Source: Aquirhabdus sp. (lineage in GTDB: Bacteria > Pseudomonadota > Gammaproteobacteria > Pseudomonadales > Moraxellaceae). Taken from it: a stretch of 64,000 nucleotides of DNA. Of this stretch, positions 38,692 to 47,753 are shown one piece after another. A model generated the notes under the pieces. The model saw nothing but the letters and a program-made list of their open reading frames with translations, was not told the origin of the DNA and did no database searches. A program made the translations under genes and the position numbers. Positions within the stretch are counted from its first letter, which is position 1; each line of letters opens with the position of its first letter. Location: contig JASLHI010000018.1 of the NCBI GenBank assembly GCA_030149815.1, positions 1 through 64,000 of the forward strand, written 5' to 3'.

Positions 38692-39687
38692 ATGATGCAA
38701 ATCAAAGCCAAAATCATAGTTGCTGCAACATTATCTCTTCTCGCCATGTCATCTTACGCACAAACGCTATGTGTGTTCGATCCTTTAGGCTCATCAGGCG
38801 ATAATTACTCATTTATGAGAGATTATGAGCTCGTTGCGAAGCAATGGGGCGCAGATATTAACTTAAAGCCATATTCAGATGAACGACTTGCAGCGGCCGA
38901 TTTTAAATCGGGCAAATGTGATGCTGCTGCACTGACAGGGATTAGAACAAGGCTGTTTAATAATTTTGTGGGCTCGATTGACTCAGCGGGTGGTGTGATC
39001 AATAGTGATCAGACGAAAACCATTATTTCACTGATGGCTAATCCAAGATTAGCACCAGATATGCTGAGTAATGATACCGAGGTTGTTGGGGTCTCTAGCT
39101 TAGGATCTGCATATGTCATCGTGAATGATCGTAATATTAATTCATTGCTTCGATTAGCGGGTAAACGCTTTGGTGCTCTTGATTATGATAAAGCGATTCC
39201 CTATATCGTTGAAAGAATTAATGGTGTAGTTGTTCCTACCGAATTAAAAGAATTAGGTCCGATGTTTAATTCAGGTAAGTTTGATGTGATTTTTGTCCCT
39301 CTCGTTGCATTTAGACCTCTAGAGTTAAATAAAGGTGTAGGAAATAAAGGAGCGATTGCACGATTTACAGTTGCCGCAACCACTTTTGATATCGTGATTC
39401 ATCCAGATCAATTTCCAGAGGGCTATGGTCAAAAAAGTCGGACATGGGTGGCAAGGCAGTTAGATCGACAAATGGCGGAAGTGCGTAAAATAGAAGGTGG
39501 TATTGATGCGCGCTACTGGATGGAATTGTCACCCAATGTGATTCCTGGATATTATAAAATTATGCGCGAAGCGCGAATCGGTCTCATGAAAGATGGAGTT
39601 TATAATAAAAAGATGCTTGGAATCCTTAAGAAAATTCGCTGTCGTCAAGAGCCGACGAATTTTGAGTGTCCATTGACAGACGAATAG
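38692..39687 (+). CDS. AdeT1/2-family solute-binding protein, copy 1
   Basis: This secreted protein has a signal peptide ending SSYAQ and the array's common motifs: LCVFDPLGSSGD at the mature N-terminus, FKSGKCDAAALTG, GSAYVIVNDRNIN, YGQKSRTWVARQLDRQM, and a C-terminus with KKIRCRQEPTNFECPL. The pattern is that of the AdeT1/2 putative solute-binding family known in Acinetobacter, where AdeT was linked to drug efflux. It resembles copy 2 more than copies 3-6. The frame opens at TTG 38674; AGGA supports the ATGs at 38692 or 38695. A terminator follows. Confidence 0.85.
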   Translation: MMQIKAKIIVAATLSLLAMSSYAQTLCVFDPLGSSGDNYSFMRDYELVAKQWGADINLKPYSDERLAAADFKSGKCDAAALTGIRTRLFNNFVGSIDSAGGVINSDQTKTIISLMANPRLAPDMLSNDTEVVGVSSLGSAYVIVNDRNINSLLRLAGKRFGALDYDKAIPYIVERINGVVVPTELKELGPMFNSGKFDVIFVPLVAFRPLELNKGVGNKGAIARFTVAATTFDIVIHPDQFPEGYGQKSRTWVARQLDRQMAEVRKIEGGIDARYWMELSPNVIPGYYKIMREARIGLMKDGVYNKKMLGILKKIRCRQEPTNFECPLTDE

Positions 39688-39709
39688 TCTGACGCAGAGA
39701 AAGAACTGG

Positions 39710-39747
39710 GCGTGCTTTTGTAGATTGTTACGAAAGCGCGCTTTTTT
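39710..39747 (+). terminator. Terminator after AdeT copy 1
   Basis: GCGTGCTTT pairs with AAAGCGCGC (one G-T) around a 14-nt loop and is followed by TTTTTT, so copy 1 is a separate transcription unit. Confidence 0.75.
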
Positions 39748-39917
39748 ATTTACCGTGTATTAATCATAAAGCATGCGGAATGTAAAAATTCTACTATTGA
39801 TCATCTCATAAAAGATATAATATGTGATCGGAAAATGCTATAAAGGTTTAACGTGGATGCAATATCCATTTGGATGTCGGAAGCGGAAAGATTCTGCGCA
39901 ATATAAGGATATATATT

Positions 39918-40910
39918 ATGAATATGACCATCAAAATGGTTGTTGCCACAGCTTTAACGGTAATGGCATCTTCGTCCTATGCTCAAACGATTTGTGTTTA
40001 TGATCCTCTCGGTTCACAAGGAGATAGTTTCTCCTTGATGAAGGATTATGCTGTTGCTGCAAAGCAATGGGGAGGAGATATTACTTTAAAACCTTACTCT
40101 GATGAAAAACTTGCTACAGCGGATTTTAAATCAGGGAAGTGTGATGGAACGGCGATTACAGGGATTCGAGCACGTGCCTTTAATGATTTTGCTGGAACTA
40201 TATCATCACCAGTTGGACTGTTGAACAATGAGCAAACCAGAACCGTGATGGCACTTGTTGCCAATCCGAAATTAGCTTCTGATTTGCGAAGTGGTGATAC
40301 TGAGGTTGCTGGTGTAACAAGTATCGGTTTTGCTTATATCATGGTCAAAGATAGAGCTATTAATACGATCCCTAAATTAACAACGATTAAGTTTGGTTCT
40401 TTATCTTTTGATAAAGTTCAGCAAATCTGTATCGAAAAATTTGGTGGTACAGCAGTTCCTCTAGAATTAAACGAGATTGCTTCAGCGTTTAATAGTGGCA
40501 AAGTTGGTGCTACTATTTTGCCTGCAATCGCTTTTAAGCCACTAGAGATTAATAAAGGAATGGGGAGTCAAGGTGCGATATTTAGATTCCCTGTGGCATT
40601 GACGACGTATGATTTGTTAGTCCATCCAGATAAGTTTCCAGATGGTTATGGTCAGAAAAGTCGAACATGGTTTTTAGGGCAATTGGATCGTCAAATGGCA
40701 ACAGTGAATAAAATCGAAAAATCGATTGAGCCTCACTATTGGGATACGATTCCATCGAATGTTGCACCTGGCTATGTCAAAATCTTGCGTGAAGCACGAA
40801 TTAGTCTGACGAAAGAAGGGATTTATAACAAGAAAATGATTGGATTGTTGAAAAAAGTTCGTTGTCATCAAGATCCAAGTAACTATGAATGTCCACTTAC
40901 GGAAGAATGA
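39918..40910 (+). CDS. AdeT1/2-family solute-binding protein, copy 2
   Basis: The roughly 330-residue secreted protein has a signal peptide ending SSSYAQ, CVYDPLGSQGDSF, FKSGKCDGTAITG, GQKSRTWFLGQLDRQM and a C-terminus VRCHQDPSNYECPL. Its central segment is the most diverged of copies 1-6 (LTTIKFGSLSFDKVQQICIEK), which suggests a different ligand or relaxed constraint. The start at 39918 is decided by AAGGAT 7 nt upstream; the frame opens at 39870. Confidence 0.85.
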   Translation: MNMTIKMVVATALTVMASSSYAQTICVYDPLGSQGDSFSLMKDYAVAAKQWGGDITLKPYSDEKLATADFKSGKCDGTAITGIRARAFNDFAGTISSPVGLLNNEQTRTVMALVANPKLASDLRSGDTEVAGVTSIGFAYIMVKDRAINTIPKLTTIKFGSLSFDKVQQICIEKFGGTAVPLELNEIASAFNSGKVGATILPAIAFKPLEINKGMGSQGAIFRFPVALTTYDLLVHPDKFPDGYGQKSRTWFLGQLDRQMATVNKIEKSIEPHYWDTIPSNVAPGYVKILREARISLTKEGIYNKKMIGLLKKVRCHQDPSNYECPLTEE

Positions 40911-40938
40911 TCTCCATTCACGATTGAAAAAAATTGTA

Positions 40939-40974
40939 ACCACTGCATAGAATGTTAGATTTCTATGCAGTGGT
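40939..40974. repeat. Long hairpin after AdeT copy 2
   Basis: ACCACTGCATAGAA and its complement form a perfect 14-bp stem with an 8-nt loop. On the minus strand it is followed by a T run; on the plus strand it has none. It may end transcription of copy 2 or stabilise the mRNA end. Confidence 0.6.
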
Positions 40975-41059
40975 ATAAAAAGTAAAGAAACGTTCAAGAT
41001 CAATATCTATAAACGAAACATTAATATTGTCCGTAAATATTTTAAAATAAATGAGATGC

Positions 41060-41096
41060 TTATATTAAATATATGTAATATACATATTTAATATAA
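41060..41096. repeat. AT-only inverted repeat before AdeT copy 3
   Basis: TTATATTAAATAT and its complement form a 13-bp inverted repeat with an 11-nt spacer. It lies in the longest intergenic gap of the array (40911-41382), which is very AT-rich and otherwise holds no gene I can see. It could be a regulatory site or a bend. Confidence 0.45.
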
Positions 41097-41382
41097 CAGT
41101 TTTTATAACAATATAAGTAATTTAGTAATACAGCAAACATCGTTCAAATACTCGATTGAAAGCACGATTGTTATCGATAAATCAGTGATATGATTTAAAA
41201 ACTTTTAGTTATAATCCCTGAGATATTTTTGTTGATTATCTGAGAAATAAGATAATTCGCATCGTTATTATATTTAGATATATGATATTTTAGCCGTATC
41301 AATATGGAAAAATTCCGATAATGAATCATTTGATTAAATGAGTCGGGAATGAATAATTGGATTAATAAGGAAACATCAGCAC

Positions 41383-42375
41383 ATGGAAGTGAAAGTGTTG
41401 CTTGCCTCAACAGTGTTGATTCTAGCTACATCCGTACAAGCAAAAACGCAAAAAATGTGTATTTTTGACCCGCTTGGTGCTCAAGGGGATAGTTTCTCCA
41501 TGAGTAAAGATTACGCTATCGCTGCCAAGCGATGGGGCGCTAATCTGACTTTAATTCCATATACGGACGAACGTATTGCAGCCGAAGATTTTAAGGCAGG
41601 TCAGTGTGATGCCGTTTATTTAACAGCAATGCGTGCACGGCAATTCAACAGTTTTACTGGTTCAATTGATGCTATAGGAGGTCTTCCTAATAATGCAGCA
41701 TCTAAGATGATCATTACGTTAATGGCTAATCCTAAACTAGCACCAGATATGATCGAGAATGAATATGAGGTGGCAGGCGTCACAACATTGGGTTCAGCTT
41801 ATATTATGGTGAGGGATCGCAGGATTAATTCTCTGGCAAAGGCAGCAGGAATCAAGTTTGGTGTTTTAGATTATGATAAAGCGCAAGCAATCTTGGTTGA
41901 CAAAGTTGGTGCTCAGCCTGTATCAGCCAGTTTAATGACGATCGGCGGCAAGTTCAATAATGGTCAAGTGGATGCCATTGGTATGCCTGCATTTGTATTT
42001 AAGCCTTTTGAACTTTATAAAGGTTTGGGTACTCAAGGTGCTATTGTTCGTTTTCCCGTGGTGCAAGTGACGGGTGATATCGTCATTCGTCCAGATCGGT
42101 TTCCTGAAGGTTATGGCCAGAAGAGCCGGATATGGGTAGTCGGATTGCTTGGTAAAGAAATGGATATTATTAATAAAGTTGAAAACGCAATTGAGCCTAA
42201 ATTTTGGTTAGATATTTCTGCTGTAGATAAGCTCAACTACATCAAAATTATGCGTGAAGGAAGAATAGATTTGACCAAGCAAGGCATTTATAACAAAAAG
42301 ATGATGGGTCTCTTGAAAAAAGTCCGCTGTTTGCAAAATCCACATAGCTTTGAATGTTCGTTGACAGCTGAATAG
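41383..42375 (+). CDS. AdeT1/2-family solute-binding protein, copy 3
   Basis: This 330-residue secreted protein has a signal peptide (VLLASTVLILATSVQA), MCIFDPLGAQGDSF, FKAGQCDAVYLTA, GSAYIMVRDRRINSL, KFNNGQVDAIGMPA, GYGQKSRIW and a C-terminus VRCLQNPHSFECSL. It resembles copies 4-6 closely. The gap to copy 4 is short and no terminator is visible there, so 3 and 4 may be co-transcribed. Confidence 0.87.
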   Translation: MEVKVLLASTVLILATSVQAKTQKMCIFDPLGAQGDSFSMSKDYAIAAKRWGANLTLIPYTDERIAAEDFKAGQCDAVYLTAMRARQFNSFTGSIDAIGGLPNNAASKMIITLMANPKLAPDMIENEYEVAGVTTLGSAYIMVRDRRINSLAKAAGIKFGVLDYDKAQAILVDKVGAQPVSASLMTIGGKFNNGQVDAIGMPAFVFKPFELYKGLGTQGAIVRFPVVQVTGDIVIRPDRFPEGYGQKSRIWVVGLLGKEMDIINKVENAIEPKFWLDISAVDKLNYIKIMREGRIDLTKQGIYNKKMMGLLKKVRCLQNPHSFECSLTAE

Positions 42376-42435
42376 TTATGAAAGAATGAACAAAATGTTC
42401 ATTGTTAGACATGTATTTAAAATACCGTCGTCAAT

Positions 42436-42470
42436 ATAGGAAATTTAGCATGAATAGGAAATTTGAAATG
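42436..42470 (+). repeat. 18-bp tandem duplication of RBS and start codon
   Basis: ATAGGAAATTT occurs at 42436-42446 and 42454-42464, each followed at the same distance by an ATG (42450, 42468), in the same frame. The unit is imperfect after the core. Confidence 0.8.
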
Positions 42471-43454
42471 AAAGCGAAAATGTTTCTTGCTGTACTTACG
42501 ACAATGATAGTTGGATCGGCACACGCTCAAACAATGTGTATTTTTGATCCTCTTGGTGCCCAAGGTGATAATTATGCAATGATGAAGGATTATGTCATTG
42601 CTGCAAAACAATGGGGAACTGATCTTAAATTAAGGCCATACACGGATGAGCGGGTGGCTGCTGAAGATTTCAAGGCAGGTCAGTGTGACGGTGTTGCATT
42701 AACTGGTATGCGTGCTCGTCAGTTTAATAGTTTTATTGGTTCAATTGATGCAATCGGTGCACTCCCCAATAATACATCAACAAAAATGATTATTACCTTA
42801 ATGGCTAATCCTAAACTTGCCTCTGATATGATCCAAAATGGCTACGAGGTTGCAGGAGTTACGACCTTAGGTTCTGCATATATTATGGTGAGAGATAAGA
42901 AAATTAACTCCCTTGCCAAGGCCGCAGGCATTAAGTTTGGTGTTTTGGATTATGACAAGGCTCAAGCAAAACTCGTTCAGAAAGTCGGTGCACAGCCTGT
43001 ATCCGTAGATTTACTCACGGTGGGTGCTAAATTTAATAATGGTCAGGTGGATGCGATCGGCATGCCAGCAATGGGTTTTAAGCCGTTTGAACTTTATAAA
43101 GGACTCGGAACTCAAGGTGCAATTATTCGTTTTCCTGTGTTACAGGTGATGGGTGATATTGTTATTCGTCCCGAAAAATTTCCAGATGGCTATGGTCAAA
43201 AAAGCCGTACCTGGGTTGCAGGATTGCTTGGACGAGAAATAGAGAATATTAATAAATTAGAATCGGCGATTGATTCAAAGTATTGGTTAGATATCTCGGC
43301 AAATGACAAACTTGGCTATACGAAGCTGATGCGTGAAGGGCGAATTGATTTAACCAATGAAGGCATTTATAACAAAAAAATGATGGGACTGCTCAAAAAA
43401 GTAAGGTGTTCGCAGGATCCAAATAGCTTTGAGTGCTCTTTGACTGGAGAGTAA
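42468..43454 (+). CDS. AdeT1/2-family solute-binding protein, copy 4
   Basis: The secreted protein of about 328 residues has a signal peptide ending GSAHAQ, MCIFDPLGAQGDNY, FKAGQCDGVALTG, KFNNGQVDAIGMPA, GYGQKSRTW and VRCSQDPNSFECSL. Two starts are equally well supported: ATG 42450 and ATG 42468, each 6 nt after AGGAAA, because an 18-bp block holding a ribosome binding site and ATG is duplicated. Both give a usable signal peptide; the later start gives the more usual length. Confidence 0.87.
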   Translation: MKAKMFLAVLTTMIVGSAHAQTMCIFDPLGAQGDNYAMMKDYVIAAKQWGTDLKLRPYTDERVAAEDFKAGQCDGVALTGMRARQFNSFIGSIDAIGALPNNTSTKMIITLMANPKLASDMIQNGYEVAGVTTLGSAYIMVRDKKINSLAKAAGIKFGVLDYDKAQAKLVQKVGAQPVSVDLLTVGAKFNNGQVDAIGMPAMGFKPFELYKGLGTQGAIIRFPVLQVMGDIVIRPEKFPDGYGQKSRTWVAGLLGREIENINKLESAIDSKYWLDISANDKLGYTKLMREGRIDLTNEGIYNKKMMGLLKKVRCSQDPNSFECSLTGE

Positions 43455-43476
43455 TGTTAAATAGATCTCATTTTTG

Positions 43477-43510
43477 AAAAGACCTCATTTTGTAAATGGG
43501 GTCTTTTTTT
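43477..43510 (+). terminator. Terminator after AdeT copy 4
   Basis: AAAGACCTCATTT pairs with AAATGGGGTCTTT around a 3-nt loop, then a T run. Confidence 0.85.
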
Positions 43511-43632
43511 CATTTAAAAAGTGTGCGATAACTGACCAAGCGATTCTAGCTTGATATTCACTTCTGAGTTCAAGCATGAGAACAAGTGCTTATATAGAAT
43601 AAATATCGTAGCCAATAATAGGGATTTTTGGT

Positions 43633-44628
43633 ATGAAAGTTACACAAATTTTTGCTGTAGCGGCGGCAGTGATGATGGCAAATTCAGCACAAGCACAAAT
43701 CCAGACCATGTGTGTGTTTGATCTACTTGGAACGCAAGGCGATAGCTATGCGCTCATGAAAGATTATGCGCTGGCATCTAAGCAGTGGGGCGCAAATATT
43801 GTGCTGAAAGCTTATCCTGATGAGCGGGTTGCGTTTGAGGATTTTAAAGCTGGGCAATGTGATGCGATTTCGTTAAGTGGCTTGCGTGCTCGTCAGTTCA
43901 ATAATTTTGTTGGATCGATTGATGCGATTGGTGCAGTACCGAGTAATGCTGCTGCAAAAATGATTATTAGTTTAATGGCAAACCCTAAACTTGCGCCGGA
44001 TATGCTGCAAAATGGTTATGAAGTCGCTGGAGTAACCTCATTGGGTTCTGGTTATATTATGGTGAGAGATCGCAAGATTAATTCATTAGCTAAAGCCGCA
44101 GGAATCAAATTCGGTGTTTTAGATTATGATAAAGCCCAATCTGCAATGATCCAGAAAATTGGTGCTCAACCCGTTGCTAGTGATTTGATGAGTATTGGTG
44201 GTAAGTTTAATAATGGTCAGATTGATGCAATGGGTATGCCTGCACTTGCCTTCCGACCGATGGAACTTTTTAAAGGACTAGGAACGAAGGGTGCAATTTT
44301 TCGTTTTCCTGTGATTCACATTACTTATGATATTGTGATTCGTCCTGAAAAATTTCCAGATGGCTATGGTCAGAAGAGTCGGACATGGGCGACGAGCCTG
44401 ATTCCTCGAGAGTTTGATAATATTAATAAGACTGAACGTGGCATTGATGCCAAGTATTGGGAAGAGCTTTCTACAAATGACAAACTCGGTTATGTCAAGC
44501 TGATGCGAGAAGCGCGGATCGATCTAACGAAGCAAGATATTTATAATAAAAAAATGATGGGTTTGCTGAAAAAAGTACGATGCGCACAAGATCCAAGTAG
44601 TTTTGAATGCTCTTTAACTGGGGAGTAA
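43633..44628 (+). CDS. AdeT1/2-family solute-binding protein, copy 5
   Basis: The 331-residue protein has a signal peptide (IFAVAAAVMMANSAQAQ), MCVFDLLGTQGDSY, FKAGQCDAISLSG, GSGYIMVRDRKINSL, FNNGQIDAMGMPA, GYGQKSRTWATSLI and VRCAQDPSSFECSL. AGGGA lies 8 nt before the ATG. It is close to copies 3, 4 and 6 and differs mainly in the ligand-facing central part (LAFRPMELFKGL instead of FKPFELYKGL). Confidence 0.87.
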   Translation: MKVTQIFAVAAAVMMANSAQAQIQTMCVFDLLGTQGDSYALMKDYALASKQWGANIVLKAYPDERVAFEDFKAGQCDAISLSGLRARQFNNFVGSIDAIGAVPSNAAAKMIISLMANPKLAPDMLQNGYEVAGVTSLGSGYIMVRDRKINSLAKAAGIKFGVLDYDKAQSAMIQKIGAQPVASDLMSIGGKFNNGQIDAMGMPALAFRPMELFKGLGTKGAIFRFPVIHITYDIVIRPEKFPDGYGQKSRTWATSLIPREFDNINKTERGIDAKYWEELSTNDKLGYVKLMREARIDLTKQDIYNKKMMGLLKKVRCAQDPSSFECSLTGE

Positions 44629-44639
44629 GAGAAGATGTG

Positions 44640-44670
44640 ACCATTACGGATAAGTTTTATTCGTAATGGT
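44640..44670 (+). terminator. Hairpin after AdeT copy 5
   Basis: ACCATTACG pairs with CGTAATGGT across a short AT-rich loop. The T content after it is modest, so termination is likely but not certain. Confidence 0.5.
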
Positions 44671-44853
44671 TACTATTTATAAAGTTGATATAAAGCAAAA
44701 CAAAGTTGTATTAAAAATATAAAAAATCACGCAAGTTAAGTAAAAACAATCATTCAATACTTGAAAAAAGATTGAACTCGGGCAGAATAGTCTCATTCAA
44801 AAATAGGTAATGGAATACCTCCATTAACTATAGGAATTACAGGGAACATTACG

Positions 44854-45855
44854 ATGAAAACAAATTTAAAATTGGCCGTAGCTACAGCGGCGATTACTCT
44901 TGCAGGTGCCGCGCACGCTGCTGGATCGCAAACCATGTGCGTGTTTGATATTGCAGGCGCGCAAGGCGATAACTATGCAATGATGAAGGATTATGTTCTT
45001 GCTGCGAAACAGTGGGGAGCTAATATTACGCTGAAAGCATACACCGATGAACGTGTTGCTGCAGAAGATTTTAAAGCTGGACAATGTGATGGCGTTGCTT
45101 TGACTGGTATTCGTGCTCGCCAATTTAATAGTTTTACAGGTTCGATTGATGCGATTGGTGGCTTGACCAGCAATGCTTCCGCGAAATCAATTATCGGTGT
45201 TATGGCGAGTCCAAAACTTGCACCAGATATGTTACAAAATGGCTATGAAGTTGTTGGTGTAACAACTTTGGGTTCTGCTTACATCATGGTGAATGATCGT
45301 GCGATTAATACACTAGCAAAAGCTGCAGGTAAGCGTTTTGGTGTACTCGATTACGATAAAGCACAAGCGAAGATTGTGCAAAAAGTTGGCGCGCAGCCTG
45401 TTTCTGTAGACTTGTTGACCATCGGTGGTAAATTTAATAATGGTCAGGTGGATATGATTGGTTTACCTGCGATTGCTTTTAAACCATTAGAGCTCTACAA
45501 AGGTTTGGGTAGTAAAGGTGCGATTGTACGCTTCCCTGTCGTACAAGTCACAGGTGATATCGTGATTCGTCCAGGAAAATTCCCTGCGGATTACGGACAA
45601 AAAAGTCGCGACTATATTGCAAGCCAAGTTGGTCGTGAAATGGAACTCGTAAATAAAACTGAAAAAGCAATTGATGCGAAGTATTGGATGGATATTCCAC
45701 CAGCAGACAAATTGGGTTATATCAAGTTGATGCGTGATTCACGTATTGAGATGACTAAAGAAGGCATTTACAACAAAAAAATGATGGCAATTCTGAAGAA
45801 AGTTCGTTGCCAAGGTGATCCTTCAAGTTTTGAATGTGCATTGAATGACGAATAA
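44854..45855 (+). CDS. AdeT1/2-family solute-binding protein, copy 6
   Basis: The 333-residue protein has a signal peptide ending GAAHA, MCVFDIAGAQGDNY in place of the usual DPLG, FKAGQCDGVALTG, KFNNGQVDMIGLPA, DYGQKSRDYIASQV and VRCQGDPSSFECAL. AGGGAA precedes the ATG. It is transcribed from its own AT-rich upstream region of about 220 bp and followed by a terminator. Confidence 0.87.
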   Translation: MKTNLKLAVATAAITLAGAAHAAGSQTMCVFDIAGAQGDNYAMMKDYVLAAKQWGANITLKAYTDERVAAEDFKAGQCDGVALTGIRARQFNSFTGSIDAIGGLTSNASAKSIIGVMASPKLAPDMLQNGYEVVGVTTLGSAYIMVNDRAINTLAKAAGKRFGVLDYDKAQAKIVQKVGAQPVSVDLLTIGGKFNNGQVDMIGLPAIAFKPLELYKGLGSKGAIVRFPVVQVTGDIVIRPGKFPADYGQKSRDYIASQVGREMELVNKTEKAIDAKYWMDIPPADKLGYIKLMRDSRIEMTKEGIYNKKMMAILKKVRCQGDPSSFECALNDE

Positions 45856-45879
45856 GTTGTATTCTCGTTTTTAAAAAAG

Positions 45880-45912
45880 AAAGCCTAGCAGTCACTTGCT
45901 GGGCTTTTTTGT
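45880..45912 (+). terminator. Terminator after AdeT copy 6
   Basis: AAAGCCTAGCA pairs with TGCTGGGCTTT (one G-T) around a 6-nt loop, then TTT. Confidence 0.85.
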
Positions 45913-46059
45913 AGCATAAAAGTCGGCAAATAAAGTTCGGAACGCCATTGTATTCATGGTGAAGTTCGGCTAAAAATAGCGCGCAATGGACTAGAGCTGT
46001 CGCTAATTAGGCTAAAGCAAGTCTATAAAGGCTTTGTTTATCATATATGGAGTAATGAG

Positions 46060-47082
46060 ATGAAAAAAATTGCAATGGCGGCTCTCTTAGCTGCAATGAG
46101 CTTCCACTCAGTTTATGCTGCTGGTCCAAAGCTCACATTATGTGTATATGATCCATTGGGTGCACGTGGCGATGCGTACGGGTATGCAAAAGACTATGTA
46201 TTACAATTTCCACGTTTTGGTTTGACAAATCCAGTTGAATTAAAAGCTTACACCAATGAAGCAATTATTGCTGAAGACTTCAAAGCGGGTCAGTGCGATG
46301 GTGCTGTCATGACCAATCTACGTGCACGTCAGTTCAATAAGTATACGGGCAGCTTGGATGCGATTGGTGCAGTTCCTTCAAGACAAGATCTTAATGTTGC
46401 TTTGCAAGCACTGGCAAGTAAGCAGTTGGCGCCTAAGATGTCAGAAGGTGATTATGAGGTTGTAGGTCAAATTCCACTCGGTACTGCTTACATCATGGTT
46501 GGCGATCGTAAGATCAATACCTTGGCAAAAGCCGCAGGTAAGAAAATTGCGGTGTTAGACTATGATAAATCACAAGCTAAACTCGTACAGAAAGTGGGTG
46601 CTCAGCCCGTAAGTGTCGATTTAACGACAATTTCTGGTAAATTCAACAACCATCAAGTTGATATTATTGCGGGTCCAGCAGTAATCTTCAAACCGTTTGA
46701 ACTTGCAAAAGGGATGACGGGTCCAAATGGTGAAATTACTGGTGCTGTGGTTCGTTTCCCACTTATCCAAATTACTGCGACAATGGTTGTCCGTAAGAGT
46801 AAGTTTAGCAATGAAGAAGCCAACCAGAAGATCCGTGAATATGTAAACAGCCAGATTGGAACTGCTTATAAATACATCGATAATGCTGAAAAAGAGATTG
46901 ATGCAAAATACTGGATGGATGTTCCAGCAGCAGATAAAGCGGGTTATGTAAAATTGATGCGCGCATCGCGTCTGGATCTCACCAAAGATGGTACATATGA
47001 TCCAGAAATGATGCATCTGTTGAAGAAAGTCCGTTGTAAATCAGATCCAACAAACTTTGAATGTGCCCTGAACGATGAGTAA
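46060..47082 (+). CDS. AdeT1/2-family solute-binding protein, copy 7
   Basis: The 340-residue protein has a signal peptide ending SVYAA and the shared motifs LCVYDPLGARGDAY, FKAGQCDGAVMTN, YIMVGDRKINTL, LDYDKSQAKLVQKVGAQPVS and VRCKSDPTNFECAL. It is the most divergent and longest copy, with insertions at LQFPRFGLTNPVE and TGPNGEITG and YDPEMM in place of YNKKMM. It lacks the GYGQKSR motif, which reads EEANQKIRE. It may be the outgroup of the array. Confidence 0.85.
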   Translation: MKKIAMAALLAAMSFHSVYAAGPKLTLCVYDPLGARGDAYGYAKDYVLQFPRFGLTNPVELKAYTNEAIIAEDFKAGQCDGAVMTNLRARQFNKYTGSLDAIGAVPSRQDLNVALQALASKQLAPKMSEGDYEVVGQIPLGTAYIMVGDRKINTLAKAAGKKIAVLDYDKSQAKLVQKVGAQPVSVDLTTISGKFNNHQVDIIAGPAVIFKPFELAKGMTGPNGEITGAVVRFPLIQITATMVVRKSKFSNEEANQKIREYVNSQIGTAYKYIDNAEKEIDAKYWMDVPAADKAGYVKLMRASRLDLTKDGTYDPEMMHLLKKVRCKSDPTNFECALNDE

Positions 47083-47126
47083 GTTGTTCTAGCATTGCTT
47101 TAAAAAGCAGCGTTTGATGTCAAAAG

Positions 47127-47163
47127 AAGCCCACTAGAAATAATAGTCTGGTGGGTTTTTTTA
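47127..47163 (+). terminator. Terminator after AdeT copy 7
   Basis: CCCACTAGA pairs with TCTGGTGGG (one T-G) and is followed by TTTTTTT. The 190 bp from there to erpA hold no other gene. Confidence 0.8.
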
Positions 47164-47353
47164 TGTAAAGTGTTGCGGTAGGTAATGACGTTATATTGTA
47201 TTTGAATCCCTAATGCTTGAAAAATGACGTTACACCCAAATCTTATTCCCGTTGGACGAACGTGTTATGATAGTAGCCTGCAAAGCGACTAATTTTTCTC
47301 CATATCTGAGAGATTGTCGGGTTGAGTCTGTTTGTGCTGAGGAGATTTGAGTA

Positions 47354-47689
47354 ATGAATGCACCTGCCATGGTTTTAACTGATCGCGCGGCGACTAAAGT
47401 ACGTCAATTGCGCGACGGTGAAGGAAGTGATGACTTGTTGCTACGAGTTTATGTCACGGGCGGCGGTTGTTCAGGGTTTTCCTATGGTTTTACTTTTGCT
47501 GAAGCCTCTAATGATGACGATGCACGTATCGAGAACGGTGATGTGGCAATGGTGGTTGATTCATTAAGCTATCAATATCTCGTCGGCTCGGAAGTTGATT
47601 ATCTTGAAGGACTCGAAGGTTCTCGTTTTGTTGTAAAAAATCCTAATGCAACAACAACATGCGGTTGTGGTTCGTCTTTTTCGATTTAA
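47354..47689 (+). CDS. erpA: Iron-sulfur cluster insertion protein ErpA
   Basis: ErpA is an A-type carrier delivering [4Fe-4S] clusters to target enzymes. The 111-residue protein has the HesB/IscA fold with the three cluster cysteines in [11 protein letters not shown] and TTCGCGSSF, and starts with [14 protein letters not shown]. It is transcribed alone, convergent with anmK. Confidence 0.94.
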   Translation: MNAPAMVLTDRAATKVRQLRDGEGSDDLLLRVYVTGGGCSGFSYGFTFAEASNDDDARIENGDVAMVVDSLSYQYLVGSEVDYLEGLEGSRFVVKNPNATTTCGCGSSFSI

Positions 47690-47729
47690 GTATTTAAATA
47701 CTTTTTCTTCTATTTCAATTGTTCTCAAA

Positions 47730-47753
47730 ACACACCGCAGATTAGCGGTGTGT
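47730..47753. terminator. Terminator between erpA and anmK
   Basis: ACACACCGC pairs with GCGGTGTGT around 6 nt; it overlaps the anmK stop codon and can act on both strands. Confidence 0.6.

Noticed and set aside
46621..47016. 131-residue antisense frame in AdeT copy 7
   Set aside because: It lies entirely opposite a well-supported gene and has no motif.
38692..47082. Calling the paralogue array an RND or other efflux pump
   Set aside because: The proteins are small, secreted and without membrane segments; the efflux label for AdeT does not fit the sequence of these proteins by itself.
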